Origin: Roseovarius dicentrarchi
GTDB lineage: Bacteria > Pseudomonadota > Alphaproteobacteria > Rhodobacterales > Rhodobacteraceae
Reading direction: 5' to 3'
DNA: 64,000 bases
Assembly: GCF_003316635.1 (NCBI RefSeq)
Contig: NZ_QNQP01000007.1
Span: forward strand, 1-64,000
Shown: one piece after another, positions 1 to 7,384 of the stretch
Layout: each line of letters begins with the position of its first letter
Position numbering within the stretch: the stretch's first letter is position 1
Made by a program: the position numbers and the translations under genes
Notes under the pieces: model-generated
What the model was told of the DNA's origin: nothing
Seen by the model: only the letters and a program-made list of their open reading frames with translations
Database searches by the model: none

Positions 1-119
1 TCAAAAATCCCATGTCTATCACTCCATGCGCCCCCAGCTGATTCAAGCCGCGGCAAGGTTGCACATGGGTCAATTCTCAATGACAATTTCTGCTGGTGCC
101 GGGTCAGTTCTCAATGACA
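1..119. mobile_element. End of an IS21-like insertion sequence (partial)
   Basis: Two near-identical blocks of about 21 bp lie at 67-87 and 101-121, separated by 13 bp. They share the core GGGTCARTTCTCAATGACA and differ at one base. Repeated outward-facing blocks of this kind are the usual ends of IS21-family elements (IstA/IstB). Read from the interrupted gene, the element would begin with TG at 119 (TGTCATTGAGAACTGACCC), as IS21 ends do. No transposase lies inside the window, so the family call rests on the end structure alone. The insertion point sits inside the TolC-family gene to the right, whose reading frame stops within the IS tip. Confidence 0.6.
67..87. repeat. IS subterminal repeat, inner copy
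   Basis: This 21-bp block matches the block at 101-121 at 20 of 21 positions and has the same orientation. In IS21-like elements such repeats are transposase-binding sites; that role is inferred here. Confidence 0.6.
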
Positions 120-121
120 AT
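101..121. repeat. IS terminal repeat, outer copy
   Basis: This is the outer copy of the repeat pair, ending at the presumed IS tip near 119. It supplies the premature TGA stop (111-113 on the minus strand) of the truncated TolC-family frame. Confidence 0.6.
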
Positions 122-1133
122 CAACACTTGTCCCGCCATCTTCCGCTTCGCGCTCGGCCTCAAAGCCGGCGATGAGCTCGAGGTCCGTCACCAGCCGGGT
201 CTGGTCGGTCAGTCCAAACGCCGCCGCCTGCGCCTCGAGCCCCAGCTTGGCCACGCGCAGATCGAACCGATTCTGCAAGGCCTTGGCCTCGACGTTGGCG
301 ATCCGCCCCACGGAACGCGGCAATGCGGGAAGGGCATCGGGCACGTAGTAGTCGACGTCCGCCCCCCAAAGCCCCATCAGCCGTGTCAGGTCTTCCTTGG
401 CGCGGATGGCAGTCAGCCGCGCCTGCGCCAGTTGCCCCGCCAGTTCGGCGTTGAACGCCTGCTCGCGCGCCTGCCCTGCCTTGTTCAGCGCGCCGGTTTC
501 CCCCAGCTTGCGCGCCAGTTCGGACCCGGCATCGGAGGTCGCCTTCGCCCGTTTGAGATAGCTGACCGTCTCGAAGGCGGCGACCGCGTTGATCCATGCG
601 CGGCGGGTCTGACTGGCCAGCGTCAGCGTGTCATTCACCGCCTCCAACTGCGCGGTGCGGAAATTCACATCCGCAAGAGCGACCCGCTGCTTGCGTGTCC
701 GGGCATCGAGAATATTGGTGGCGATCAAGCCCTCGATTGCCCGATATGCGCCGAGTTCGGCGGCGCCGATGCCCAGAAACCCGATGGACACGACCGGGTT
801 CTCGGGCGTCGCCTGTTGCCATGCCTCGGCGGCGGACAGGCCGACATTCGCATAGGACGCTTGCAGCCCTTTATTGTTGAGAAGGGCGGCCTGAACGGCA
901 GTATCGGCCGAGATCGTCTTGCCCTGCACCATGGCGCGCACCTCGCGGGCCAATGCGTCGTTCTGGGCCTGCGTCTGCGCGAAGGCGGTGCGCTTGCCGA
1001 TGGCGGCCGAGGTCTGGCCCGACACTGTGGCAAAGCCTGCGTTGGGGTCCGTATAAGCGCCCGGAATTGCGGTGGCGCAGGCGCCGAGGACCAACGGGAC
1101 ACCAACGATGATTGGGAGGCTCCTGAAGCGCAT
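111..1133 (-). pseudogene. TolC-family outer-membrane efflux lipoprotein, 3' end cut off by the IS
   Basis: This is the remnant of an outer membrane factor that would form the outer-membrane channel of an efflux system. The start at 1133 (MRFRSLPIIVG) gives a lipoprotein signal with the lipobox VLGAC. Long amphipathic helices typical of the OEP fold follow (LLNNKGLQASYANVGL near residue 80). Only 340 codons remain, against roughly 430-480 in the family, and the last few codons and the TGA come from the IS end, so the second OEP half is incomplete. The ATG overlaps the stop of the upstream small lipoprotein (ATGA), showing translational coupling. The context with a His-rich CutF-like protein points to copper or heavy-metal efflux; that link is inferred. 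It is probably non-functional unless another copy exists. Confidence 0.75.
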
Positions 1134-1354
1134 CAATTGCCCTCCGTCTGTTCTTGGTTGACGGATCGCCAATCGCGCGGGCCGGTGGGGCCGCGATAGG
1201 TATATCCCGCCATGGGGTCCTGATACGTGACCGGCGAGGAGACTGCGGTGTTGGTGACCGCCTGCTGCGCCGTCACATCGGGCAGCGGTGCAGGCGCGTT
1301 GGCACATGCGCCAAGTGCGAGGGCCGAGGCCCCCAAGGATAAGTGGATTTTCAT
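1133..1354 (-). CDS. Small lipoprotein of a copper-type operon
   Basis: This is a 73-residue protein with a clear lipoprotein signal: a positive start MKIH, a hydrophobic stretch and the lipobox LGAC with Cys17. The mature part is short and polar and ends in a Tyr/Gly/Pro/Arg-rich segment (TYRGPTGPRDW). I do not recognise a catalytic family. The start at 1354 is chosen because an AGG (1365-1363) lies 8 nt upstream and the signal peptide then begins correctly. It lies 76 bp after the CutF-like gene and its stop overlaps the TolC-family ATG, so the three genes form one minus-strand operon. A role in metal handling at the outer membrane is inferred from context only. Confidence 0.65.
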   Translation of the reverse strand: MKIHLSLGASALALGACANAPAPLPDVTAQQAVTNTAVSSPVTYQDPMAGYTYRGPTGPRDWRSVNQEQTEGN

Positions 1355-1378
1355 GATGGTAACCTGAGTGATCGACGT

Positions 1379-1416
1379 CGGGTTCACGCACGGACATGCG
1401 CAAAGCGAAAAACCCG
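1379..1416 (-). promoter_or_regulatory. Candidate mRNA stem-loop between CutF-like gene and lipoprotein gene
   Basis: On the minus strand CGGGTT (1416-1411) can pair with AACCCG (1384-1379), and a partly matching inner stem (TTCGC with GCG and GAA) extends it. The same AACC could instead pair with the AGGTT that contains the ribosome-binding site of the next gene (1365-1361), though only over 4 bp. Known CutF-type systems control the downstream copper gene through a stem-loop after cutF. The pairing is visible; the switch function is inferred. Confidence 0.3.
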
Positions 1417-1430
1417 CTAAGGTCTTTGGG

Positions 1431-1835
1431 TCAGATCAGGTATAAAGGGGGCCGCAGAAAACCGGCCGACTCAATCGAGTCTGGCTGGGCACGAACCGTC
1501 CGGTATTTGCCACGCCCAGCGTGCCGGGCGAAAGCGATGCCCGAGTCATCAAGGACAACGGAGACGCAGAGACCGCTGCAGCACTCGCCCGCTGCCGCCT
1601 TCTCATGTTCGCCTTGGGAGGCAGACTCGCTGGCGTCATGCATAAGGTTTGCCGAAGCGGCGCCATGCGCATGTTTTTCGACCGAGTGGGCCGAGTGGGC
1701 CGCCGCGCCATGCTGGTCGCCGTGCATACCCGAGGCCGCGTGGCTTGCAGAGGGCGGCAGGAACATCAATGCGCAGATGATCGCAAGGTATGAGAGACCC
1801 TTGAGACATGCAGAGATGGTTTTCCTGGGCGACAT
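1431..1835 (-). CDS. CutF-like (DUF2946-type) copper-responsive small protein
   Basis: This 134-residue exported protein has a signal peptide at residues 1-33 (KGLSYLAIICALMF core) and a stretch rich in His and Ala (nine His between residues 32 and 77). A CCSGLC motif follows, giving a CxxxC at Cys86 and Cys90, and the C-terminus is FLRPPLYLI. A signal peptide, CxxxC and closely spaced prolines just before the stop match what is known of Rhodobacter CutF, a DUF2946 protein. CutF senses copper during its own translation and export and controls the next gene of its operon. The ATG at 1835 is preferred over an upstream in-frame GTG (1865), although neither has a strong Shine-Dalgarno. The family assignment is an inference from motifs; the alternative is an unrelated His-rich metal-binding periplasmic protein. 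Confidence 0.55.
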   Translation of the reverse strand: MSPRKTISACLKGLSYLAIICALMFLPPSASHAASGMHGDQHGAAAHSAHSVEKHAHGAASANLMHDASESASQGEHEKAAAGECCSGLCVSVVLDDSGIAFARHAGRGKYRTVRAQPDSIESAGFLRPPLYLI

Positions 1836-2156
1836 GCAAAGCGTTTTGCGGGTAAAGCGGAACACCTGTCAATTCATTTGAGAGTGGTGGAACCAAACTT
1901 TTCGTGAGGCCATATTGCCGTGCGGCCCTTTTCGGGACCGGCCTGTGCATGTGTTGGAGCAAGCCGATGACGCTGCAATGCAGAACGAGAGCGCGGAATC
2001 GGCGCCGTTTGTAGGTCCGCTTTTGGATCTAGCTCTATTACAGACTGCACTTGCGGCGAATGCACACTTTCCGCCCAACTGCCCAAGCTGAACTCTGACT
2101 GCGGGGTTGGTCGCGCCCGTGCGATCAATCGAGGTATCGCCCCAGCAGCGCACCTA
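1836..2156. other. Intergenic region upstream of the copper-type operon
   Basis: This 321-bp stretch without a convincing gene must hold the promoter of the minus-strand operon. It contains an imperfect 19-bp dyad at 2046-2064 (TGCACTTGCGGCGAATGCA; seven of nine pairs match), which could be a regulator site. No classical MerR/CueR copper box was recognised, and no terminator with a T-run is visible after the MYG1 gene that ends at 2157. Confidence 0.35.
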
Positions 2157-3101
2157 TCAATTAATCCCTTCAAATGCCCAGGCCAAAGCTTCCGCTACCG
2201 CGATATCCGCCATTTTCAGTACAGCATCGCGCGATGCCGCCACTGCAATAAACCGGCCGTTGTGGCAGAACTTCGCGCCCTTGACGCCGCTGGCGACTTC
2301 AAGAGCGGCATCGGTCAATCCCGCCCAAGCGGCAGGAAGATCAGCACGGTTGTCGAACGTATCGTCGCCGATGCGGATCGTCGTCAGTGCCCAATCGGTG
2401 CCGCGCGGGTGGATCACGAACAGCAGGTGATCCCCGCCGACCTTTTCTACGCCCGCGCGAAACGGCATGCCCATCGGCAACTCCAGCACGCGCCCCGCAC
2501 CAGCCGCCTCGATGGCCGCCATCACCAGCGCCTCCGCCCGGTATTTCGCGGCCTTGCGTTTGATCTGTGCCTCGACGAATGCGCGCGCCACGGGCAAGGC
2601 AGCCATGAAGGCACGATCATCGGCCCCATCACTGCGGTCATCAAACACCGGCTTCAGACTTTCCAGCAGCACTGGCAACGTCAGAGAGGCAAACAGCGGT
2701 CCGGCCTCGGCCGCATCTACCGCGCCGTTGTCGAGCAGATCGACCGGCAGAACGAAGCCACGATCAAATGAACCATGAATCGCCTCGATATCGTGCTCTG
2801 GCACGCTCATCGCGCGCAGGTAATCGCGGCCATAATGCTGCCAGATCAAACCGAAAGAACTGTAGGGCTGGCCATCGCTCCGCAGCGGGTTGGGTCGCTG
2901 GTGGTGATCGAAAATCTGCGCGGCTGCATCGAACTGGCCGCCGACATCATAGACAATGCGATACTCGCCGGGCGAGGTCCACGCCTTGTCACGGCTGCGG
3001 ATCAACTCTGCCTCGGGGAAGAGCCGTGTCAGAATGACCGAGGACAGCAATTCATCAGCGTGAAAGCCACCGGAATGGGTGACGAGGTGGGTGATGGTCA
3101 T
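2157..3101 (-). CDS. MYG1-family (UPF0160) metal-dependent hydrolase
   Basis: This 314-residue protein belongs to the MYG1 family, DHH-type phosphoesterase relatives; eukaryotic MYG1 has been described as an RNA exonuclease. Visible motifs are THSGGFHADE near residues 8-17, where His and Asp bind metal, YDVGG near 51-55 and the FDHHQ motif at 64-68. The C-terminal half contains the conserved GVKGAKFCHNGRF stretch. The length equals that of the family. The start ATG at 3101 directly precedes the conserved N-terminus. It stands alone, with 207 bp separating it from the complex I subunit gene on the same strand. The bacterial substrate is not established. Confidence 0.85.
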   Translation of the reverse strand: MTITHLVTHSGGFHADELLSSVILTRLFPEAELIRSRDKAWTSPGEYRIVYDVGGQFDAAAQIFDHHQRPNPLRSDGQPYSSFGLIWQHYGRDYLRAMSVPEHDIEAIHGSFDRGFVLPVDLLDNGAVDAAEAGPLFASLTLPVLLESLKPVFDDRSDGADDRAFMAALPVARAFVEAQIKRKAAKYRAEALVMAAIEAAGAGRVLELPMGMPFRAGVEKVGGDHLLFVIHPRGTDWALTTIRIGDDTFDNRADLPAAWAGLTDAALEVASGVKGAKFCHNGRFIAVAASRDAVLKMADIAVAEALAWAFEGIN

Positions 3102-3308
3102 CAGAAACAGGCTCCGGCCGGGCGTGAAATGATTTGGGCGACCACAATGGCCGCCCGTCAGTGAATGCGATCGCAGTTTTGAGCGGGAATTACGGCCGGT
3201 CTAAATGCTTTGGCGCAAAGCCGCTTATCTACAACATATTGACAGCTGAACAGCTTCGCGGGATCCTTACCCCGATTCCGAGACAACTTTGCCCCGATTT
3301 ACAAAGCT

Positions 3309-3620
3309 TTAATGCGTCCAGGCGCCGCGCCGGTTTGTTGCAAAATTTTCACCGTATCCACCGGGACGGATGACCGGCTTGCGCGAATTTCGATCCTGAA
3401 CAACGGCTTTGATACCGTGCGCCTCGGCGTATTCCAACGCCGCCTCTTTGGTGGGAAATGTCAGGCGCACCTGCGATTGTGTATCGCGCGATGACGTCCA
3501 GCCCATCAGCGGATCGACCTCGCGCGCCGTGCTTGCCACATGCTCCAGCACCCACTCACGGGTCTTGGCCGTGCCCGAGGACATGGCGGTGCGGGCGGGG
3601 CGGTAAATACGGGCGGTCAT
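3309..3620 (-). CDS. NADH dehydrogenase accessory subunit (NDUFS4-like, ETC complex I family)
   Basis: This 103-residue protein has the conserved core of the 18-kDa accessory subunit of complex I. A MGWTSSRDTQSQ segment near residues 36-47 is followed by LTFPTKEAALEYAEAHG. The C-terminus ends with a YGENFATNRRGAW-type segment normal for alphaproteobacterial members. In mitochondria and alphaproteobacteria this subunit packs on the peripheral arm of complex I. The start at 3620 (MTARIYRPA) matches the usual N-terminus; longer upstream extensions look non-coding. The other nuo genes are not nearby, as is common for this gene. A short GCTTTG/CAAAGC hairpin at 3207-3221 lies downstream and may act as a weak terminator. 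Confidence 0.9.
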   Translation of the reverse strand: MTARIYRPARTAMSSGTAKTREWVLEHVASTAREVDPLMGWTSSRDTQSQVRLTFPTKEAALEYAEAHGIKAVVQDRNSRKPVIRPGGYGENFATNRRGAWTH

Positions 3621-3759
3621 GGCGCGTCTCCTGCGGCGGGCGGTTGTGGCTACCAGATGCCTCAAAGCGGGGGCAGATGTCAATCGCAGGCCGGCTGGCG
3701 CAAGGTCCGTGATGCGGTAAACTGCACAGATCGGCTCAAGTAAAAAAGGATCGCGGCAC

Positions 3760-4638
3760 GTGGTAATCAAGATCGAGATGCTCCGCTGCTTTCAGGCCGT
3801 CGCGGACCATGGCAGCCTCGGCGGCGCTGCCGAGGCGCTGGGGCGCACCCCCTCTGCCGTTTCGATGATGCTGCGCCAGTTCGAAGACCACATCGGCGCG
3901 CCCCTGTTCGAGAGCGCGCGCAAATCAAAACTGACCCCGCTGGGCGCCCTGATCCGTATCGAGGTCGCGCGCGAATTGCTGCATTACACCCGCACCATCG
4001 ACGCGATCGAGGGGATTGCCCGCGGCGAGGCCGGCAATGTGCGGCTGTCCTGCACCCCCTCTGTTGCGCACTCTATCATGCCACCCATCCTGCGCAGCTT
4101 CATGTCAGCGCACCCCGGCGTGCGCGTCGACATGCGCGACGCCGACAGCGACGCCGTCCAGCGCGACCTGATCGAAGGCCGCGCCGATATCGGCCTTGCC
4201 ACCCTGCCCGCGATGCCCGGCTTTCAGCGCGAGCTGCTGTTCAGCGACGCTTATGGCGTGGTTTGCCCGGCGGGCCATCCGCTGGCGCAGCGCTGGCCGG
4301 ATCTGACCTGGCGCGATCTGGAGGGCATTGATTTCATCGCAAATGGCCTGTGCGCACAGATCACCGATGCAGATTTCCTGCCCATTCTGGCCGCCTCCAA
4401 ACTGATGGTGCGCAACACTGCGTCCATCCTCAGCATGTTGCGCGCGGGCGCAGGCATAACGATCCTGCCGCAAAGGGCGCTGTTGCCCGAATTTCAGGAT
4501 CTGGCCTTTCTGCCTCTGATGGGAACAGAAACCCGGCGCGCGGTATGGCTGGTCACTCCCGATAAAAACGGCCTCAGCCCGGCGGCCGAGGCGATGGCAG
4601 CCGCAATTCGCGCCGCGCGGATTGATACGGCCGCGTAG
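3760..4638 (+). CDS. LysR-family transcriptional regulator
   Basis: This 292-residue LysR protein has an N-terminal winged helix-turn-helix (residues 3-62; FQAVADHGSLGGAAEALGRTP then LFES). The substrate-binding domain (about 90-290) contains LSCTPSVAHSIMPPIL and a GAGITILP segment. The start is taken at GTG 3760 with AAGGA at 3745-3749 ten bases upstream; an in-frame ATG at 3778 is the alternative. It is divergent from the complex I subunit gene and 135 bp upstream of the aldehyde dehydrogenase, so it most likely activates the aldehyde dehydrogenase-dipeptidase-BCCT genes in response to their substrate. The effector is unknown. Confidence 0.9.
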   Translation: MVIKIEMLRCFQAVADHGSLGGAAEALGRTPSAVSMMLRQFEDHIGAPLFESARKSKLTPLGALIRIEVARELLHYTRTIDAIEGIARGEAGNVRLSCTPSVAHSIMPPILRSFMSAHPGVRVDMRDADSDAVQRDLIEGRADIGLATLPAMPGFQRELLFSDAYGVVCPAGHPLAQRWPDLTWRDLEGIDFIANGLCAQITDADFLPILAASKLMVRNTASILSMLRAGAGITILPQRALLPEFQDLAFLPLMGTETRRAVWLVTPDKNGLSPAAEAMAAAIRAARIDTAA

Positions 4639-4650
4639 GGCCGCGCCAAC

Positions 4651-4710
4651 CTTCAACTTTGCTGAAGTTCATTCAATTACTTTGCGTTTGCCTTGAAGCT
4701 TGAAGTTGCG
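4651..4710. promoter_or_regulatory. Candidate LysR operator upstream of the aldehyde dehydrogenase
   Basis: In the 135-bp gap between the LysR gene and the dehydrogenase, CTTCA-N7-TGAAG (4651-4667) is a perfect dyad. It overlaps a second one, AACTT-N5-AAGTT (4655-4669). Further TTGAAG units follow at 4693-4698 and 4700-4705. LysR proteins typically bind T-N11-A dyads with additional half-sites, so this cluster is a reasonable operator and activation site. The assignment to this regulator is inferred from position. Confidence 0.4.
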
Positions 4711-4773
4711 TCACAGTTTCGCAGGGCGCCGCGCGTGCCATCTCCGACAAAGCAAGCAACAAAGGGCCACGCC

Positions 4774-6225
4774 ATGGCGCATGTTCAAAAAAACTACATC
4801 GCGGGCGAATGGCTGGCAGGTCCGTCCGACATCACAAACGTCAACCCGTCGGACCTGAGCGACACAATCGGCACATATGCACAGGCCAGCGCCGATCAGT
4901 TGGATCGCGCCCTGGACGCCGCGAAAACCGCGCAGGCCGAGTGGGCCGCATACGGGCTTGAGCGTAAACAGGCGGTGCTGAACGCCATCGGCGCCGAAAT
5001 GATGGCCCGCGCCGAAGAGCTGGGCACACTGCTCAGCCGCGAAGAAGGCAAACCACTGGCCGAAGGGCGCGGCGAGGTCTTTCGTGCCGGGCAGTTTTTC
5101 ACTTACTACGCCGCCGAAGTGCTACGCCAACTGGGCGAGACGGCCGATTCCGTCCGCCCCGATATCGAAATCGACGTCCGCCGCGAGCCTGTGGGCACCG
5201 TGGCCATCATCAGCCCGTGGAATTTCCCCACCGCCACCGCCAGCTGGAAAATCGCCCCCGCACTGGCGTACGGCAATGCGGTCATCTGGAAACCGGCGAA
5301 CATCACCCCGGCCTCCGCCCACGCACTGACCGAAATCATCTCGCGCCAAGACATTCCCAAGGGCCTGTTCAGCCTTGTCATGGGCACGGGCCGCGATGTG
5401 GGCCAGCGTCTTGTCGAAAGCGCGGATATAGACGCAATTTCCTTCACCGGATCGGTCCCCGTCGGGCGCGGTATCGCCGCCGGCGCCGTGCAGAACTTCA
5501 CCCGCGTGCAGTTGGAAATGGGCAGCAAGAACGCCCTTTTCGTCACCGATGACGCGGATCTGGATCTGGCGGTCACCCTGGCCCTTGGCGGCGCGTTCGG
5601 CGGCACAGGGCAGAAATGCACCGCTTCCTCGCGCCTTGTGGTGATGGATGCCCTGCACGATGCCTTCGTTGAAAAACTGGTCGCCGGAACCAAGGCGCTG
5701 AAGGTCGGCCATGCGCTGACCCCCGGCACACAGATGGGTCCGGTCGTGTCCGAGGATCAACTGACCGAAAACCTCGCATGGGTCGAAAAGGGCCGTGCCG
5801 AGGGTGCCGAACTGTCCTGCGGCGGCACCCGGCTCAGCATGGACACAGACGGCTATTACATGTCCCCCGGCGTATTTCTGAACACGACCAACGATATGCA
5901 GATCAACCGGCAGGAAATGTTCGCGCCGCTCGCCGCGGTCATCAAGGTCGGCAGCTATGACGAAGGTCTCGCCGTGGTGAACGACACCAATTTCGGCCTG
6001 ACATCCGGCATCGTCACCCGCAGCCTTGCCCGCGCCACCCACTTCCGCCGCAATGCGCGCACCGGCGTCGTCACCGTGAACCTGCCCACCGCCGGGACTG
6101 ATTACCACGTCCCCTTCGGCGGGCGCGGCGACAGCAGCTACGGCCCGCGCGAACAGGGCCAGACGGCGCGCGACTTCTACACAATCGTCAAAACAGCCTA
6201 CATCGCCAGCGGCACGCCTTCATGA
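4774..6225 (+). CDS. NAD(P)-dependent aldehyde dehydrogenase
   Basis: This 483-residue ALDH-superfamily enzyme oxidises an aldehyde to an acid. Asn150 lies in ISPWNFPTA, Lys173 in WKPAN, the general base Glu248 in VQLEMGSKN and the catalytic Cys282 in GGTGQKCTASSR. The overall pattern (NYIAGEW start, VPFGGRGDSSYGPREQG end) resembles the 2,5-dioxovalerate/ketoglutarate semialdehyde dehydrogenase branch, but the substrate cannot be fixed from motifs. The ATG at 4774 is chosen because it begins the conserved N-terminus. It is followed after 85 bp by the M19 gene and BCCT transporter, so it probably handles an aldehyde intermediate of whatever the transporter imports. Confidence 0.92.
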   Translation: MAHVQKNYIAGEWLAGPSDITNVNPSDLSDTIGTYAQASADQLDRALDAAKTAQAEWAAYGLERKQAVLNAIGAEMMARAEELGTLLSREEGKPLAEGRGEVFRAGQFFTYYAAEVLRQLGETADSVRPDIEIDVRREPVGTVAIISPWNFPTATASWKIAPALAYGNAVIWKPANITPASAHALTEIISRQDIPKGLFSLVMGTGRDVGQRLVESADIDAISFTGSVPVGRGIAAGAVQNFTRVQLEMGSKNALFVTDDADLDLAVTLALGGAFGGTGQKCTASSRLVVMDALHDAFVEKLVAGTKALKVGHALTPGTQMGPVVSEDQLTENLAWVEKGRAEGAELSCGGTRLSMDTDGYYMSPGVFLNTTNDMQINRQEMFAPLAAVIKVGSYDEGLAVVNDTNFGLTSGIVTRSLARATHFRRNARTGVVTVNLPTAGTDYHVPFGGRGDSSYGPREQGQTARDFYTIVKTAYIASGTPS

Positions 6226-6247
6226 CCTGCCCGCACAGCACCCCGCT

Positions 6248-6272
6248 CTTCATCTTGGCAAAAATACTCAAA
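6248..6272 (-). repeat. Short dispersed intergenic repeat (copy 1)
   Basis: On the minus strand this 25-base segment begins TTTGAGTATTTT and ends CCAAGATGAAG. It matches 23 of 25 bases at 48336-48360. Both copies lie between genes directly after a stop codon region. Confidence 0.6.
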
Positions 6273-6310
6273 TCCACCCGCGCAACGCGCGCAGCGCCGG
6301 ACGCCGCATC

Positions 6311-7384
6311 GTGACCAAATTCACACCGCGCATCGACTGCCTGCAATACGCCAACTGGTCGGAAAAGGTGTTCCGCCAGATGCGCGCAGGCGGGCTGGAC
6401 GCCGTGCATGTCACCATCGCCTACCACGAAAGTTTTCGCGAAACCGTGCTGAATATCGAACAGTGGAACCGCTGGTTCGAACTATACCCTGACCTGATCG
6501 TCAAGGGCCGGTGGGCGGGCGATGTGCGCCGCGCGCACGAGTCCGGTCGCACGGCCATCTTCTTCGGTTTCCAGAACCCCAGCCCGATCGAGGACGATAT
6601 CGGCCTGGTCGAGGTGCTGCACGATCTGGGCGCGCGCTTCATGCAGCTCAGCTACAACAACCAGTCGCTTCTGGCCACCGGCTGTTACGAGGCCGAGGAT
6701 CCCGGCATCACCCGCATGGGCCGCGAGGTCATCAAGGAAATGAACCGCGCCGGACTGGTGATTGACATGAGCCATTCGGCAGACCGCTCCACCATCGAGG
6801 CCGCGGACCTGTCCGAACGTCCGATCGCGATCACCCATGCCAACCTGTACAGCTGGCAGCCCGCCCTGCGCAACAAGCGCTGCGACGTCATCCGCGCGGT
6901 CACGCAAAACGGCGGCATGATGGGGTTCAGCGCCTATCCGCACCATCTCAAGGATAAATCGGACTGCACGCTGAGCAGCTTTTGCGAAATGATCGCCCGC
7001 GCCGCCGATCAGTTCGGCGCGCAGCATTTCGGCATCGGCACCGATCTGTGCCAGGATCAGCCCGACAGCGTGGTCGAATGGATGCGCACCGGACGCTGGA
7101 CCAAACAGATCGACTACGGCGAAGGCAGCGCCGCCGCGCCCGGTTTCCCGGCCCAGCCAGAGTGGTTCCGCGACAACCGCGATTTCCCGAATTTCGAACG
7201 CGGCCTGCGCGACATCGGCTTTGACGAGGACGAAGTCGCCGGGCTGATGGGCGGTAATTGGTTGCGTTTCTTTGAGGAAAACTTCATTGGGCGCGGTTCC
7301 GCCAGCGCACCCGCTGGCGCGCATCGCCGCCGGGACAGTCCGGCAGACCAACTTGAACACACCCCTGAGAGGAGTGTCACATGA
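6311..7384 (+). CDS. Membrane dipeptidase-like protein (peptidase M19 family), betaine-cluster type
   Basis: This 357-residue M19/renal dipeptidase-fold protein starts at GTG 6311. Conserved blocks are IFFGFQNPSPIEDDIGLVEV, LSYNNQSLLATGCYE, a metal-binding IDMSHS, ITHAN, and FGIGTDL. The N-terminal HxD metal motif of true dipeptidases (usually DGHND) is absent; the equivalent place reads IDCLQYANW. As I recall it, the subfamily found beside dimethylglycine/betaine catabolic genes in Pseudomonas has the same change. The metal site may therefore hold one metal, and the substrate is unlikely to be an ordinary dipeptide. Its stop overlaps the BCCT start (ATGA), showing coupling to uptake. The substrate is not known. 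Confidence 0.8.
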   Translation: MTKFTPRIDCLQYANWSEKVFRQMRAGGLDAVHVTIAYHESFRETVLNIEQWNRWFELYPDLIVKGRWAGDVRRAHESGRTAIFFGFQNPSPIEDDIGLVEVLHDLGARFMQLSYNNQSLLATGCYEAEDPGITRMGREVIKEMNRAGLVIDMSHSADRSTIEAADLSERPIAITHANLYSWQPALRNKRCDVIRAVTQNGGMMGFSAYPHHLKDKSDCTLSSFCEMIARAADQFGAQHFGIGTDLCQDQPDSVVEWMRTGRWTKQIDYGEGSAAAPGFPAQPEWFRDNRDFPNFERGLRDIGFDEDEVAGLMGGNWLRFFEENFIGRGSASAPAGAHRRRDSPADQLEHTPERSVT

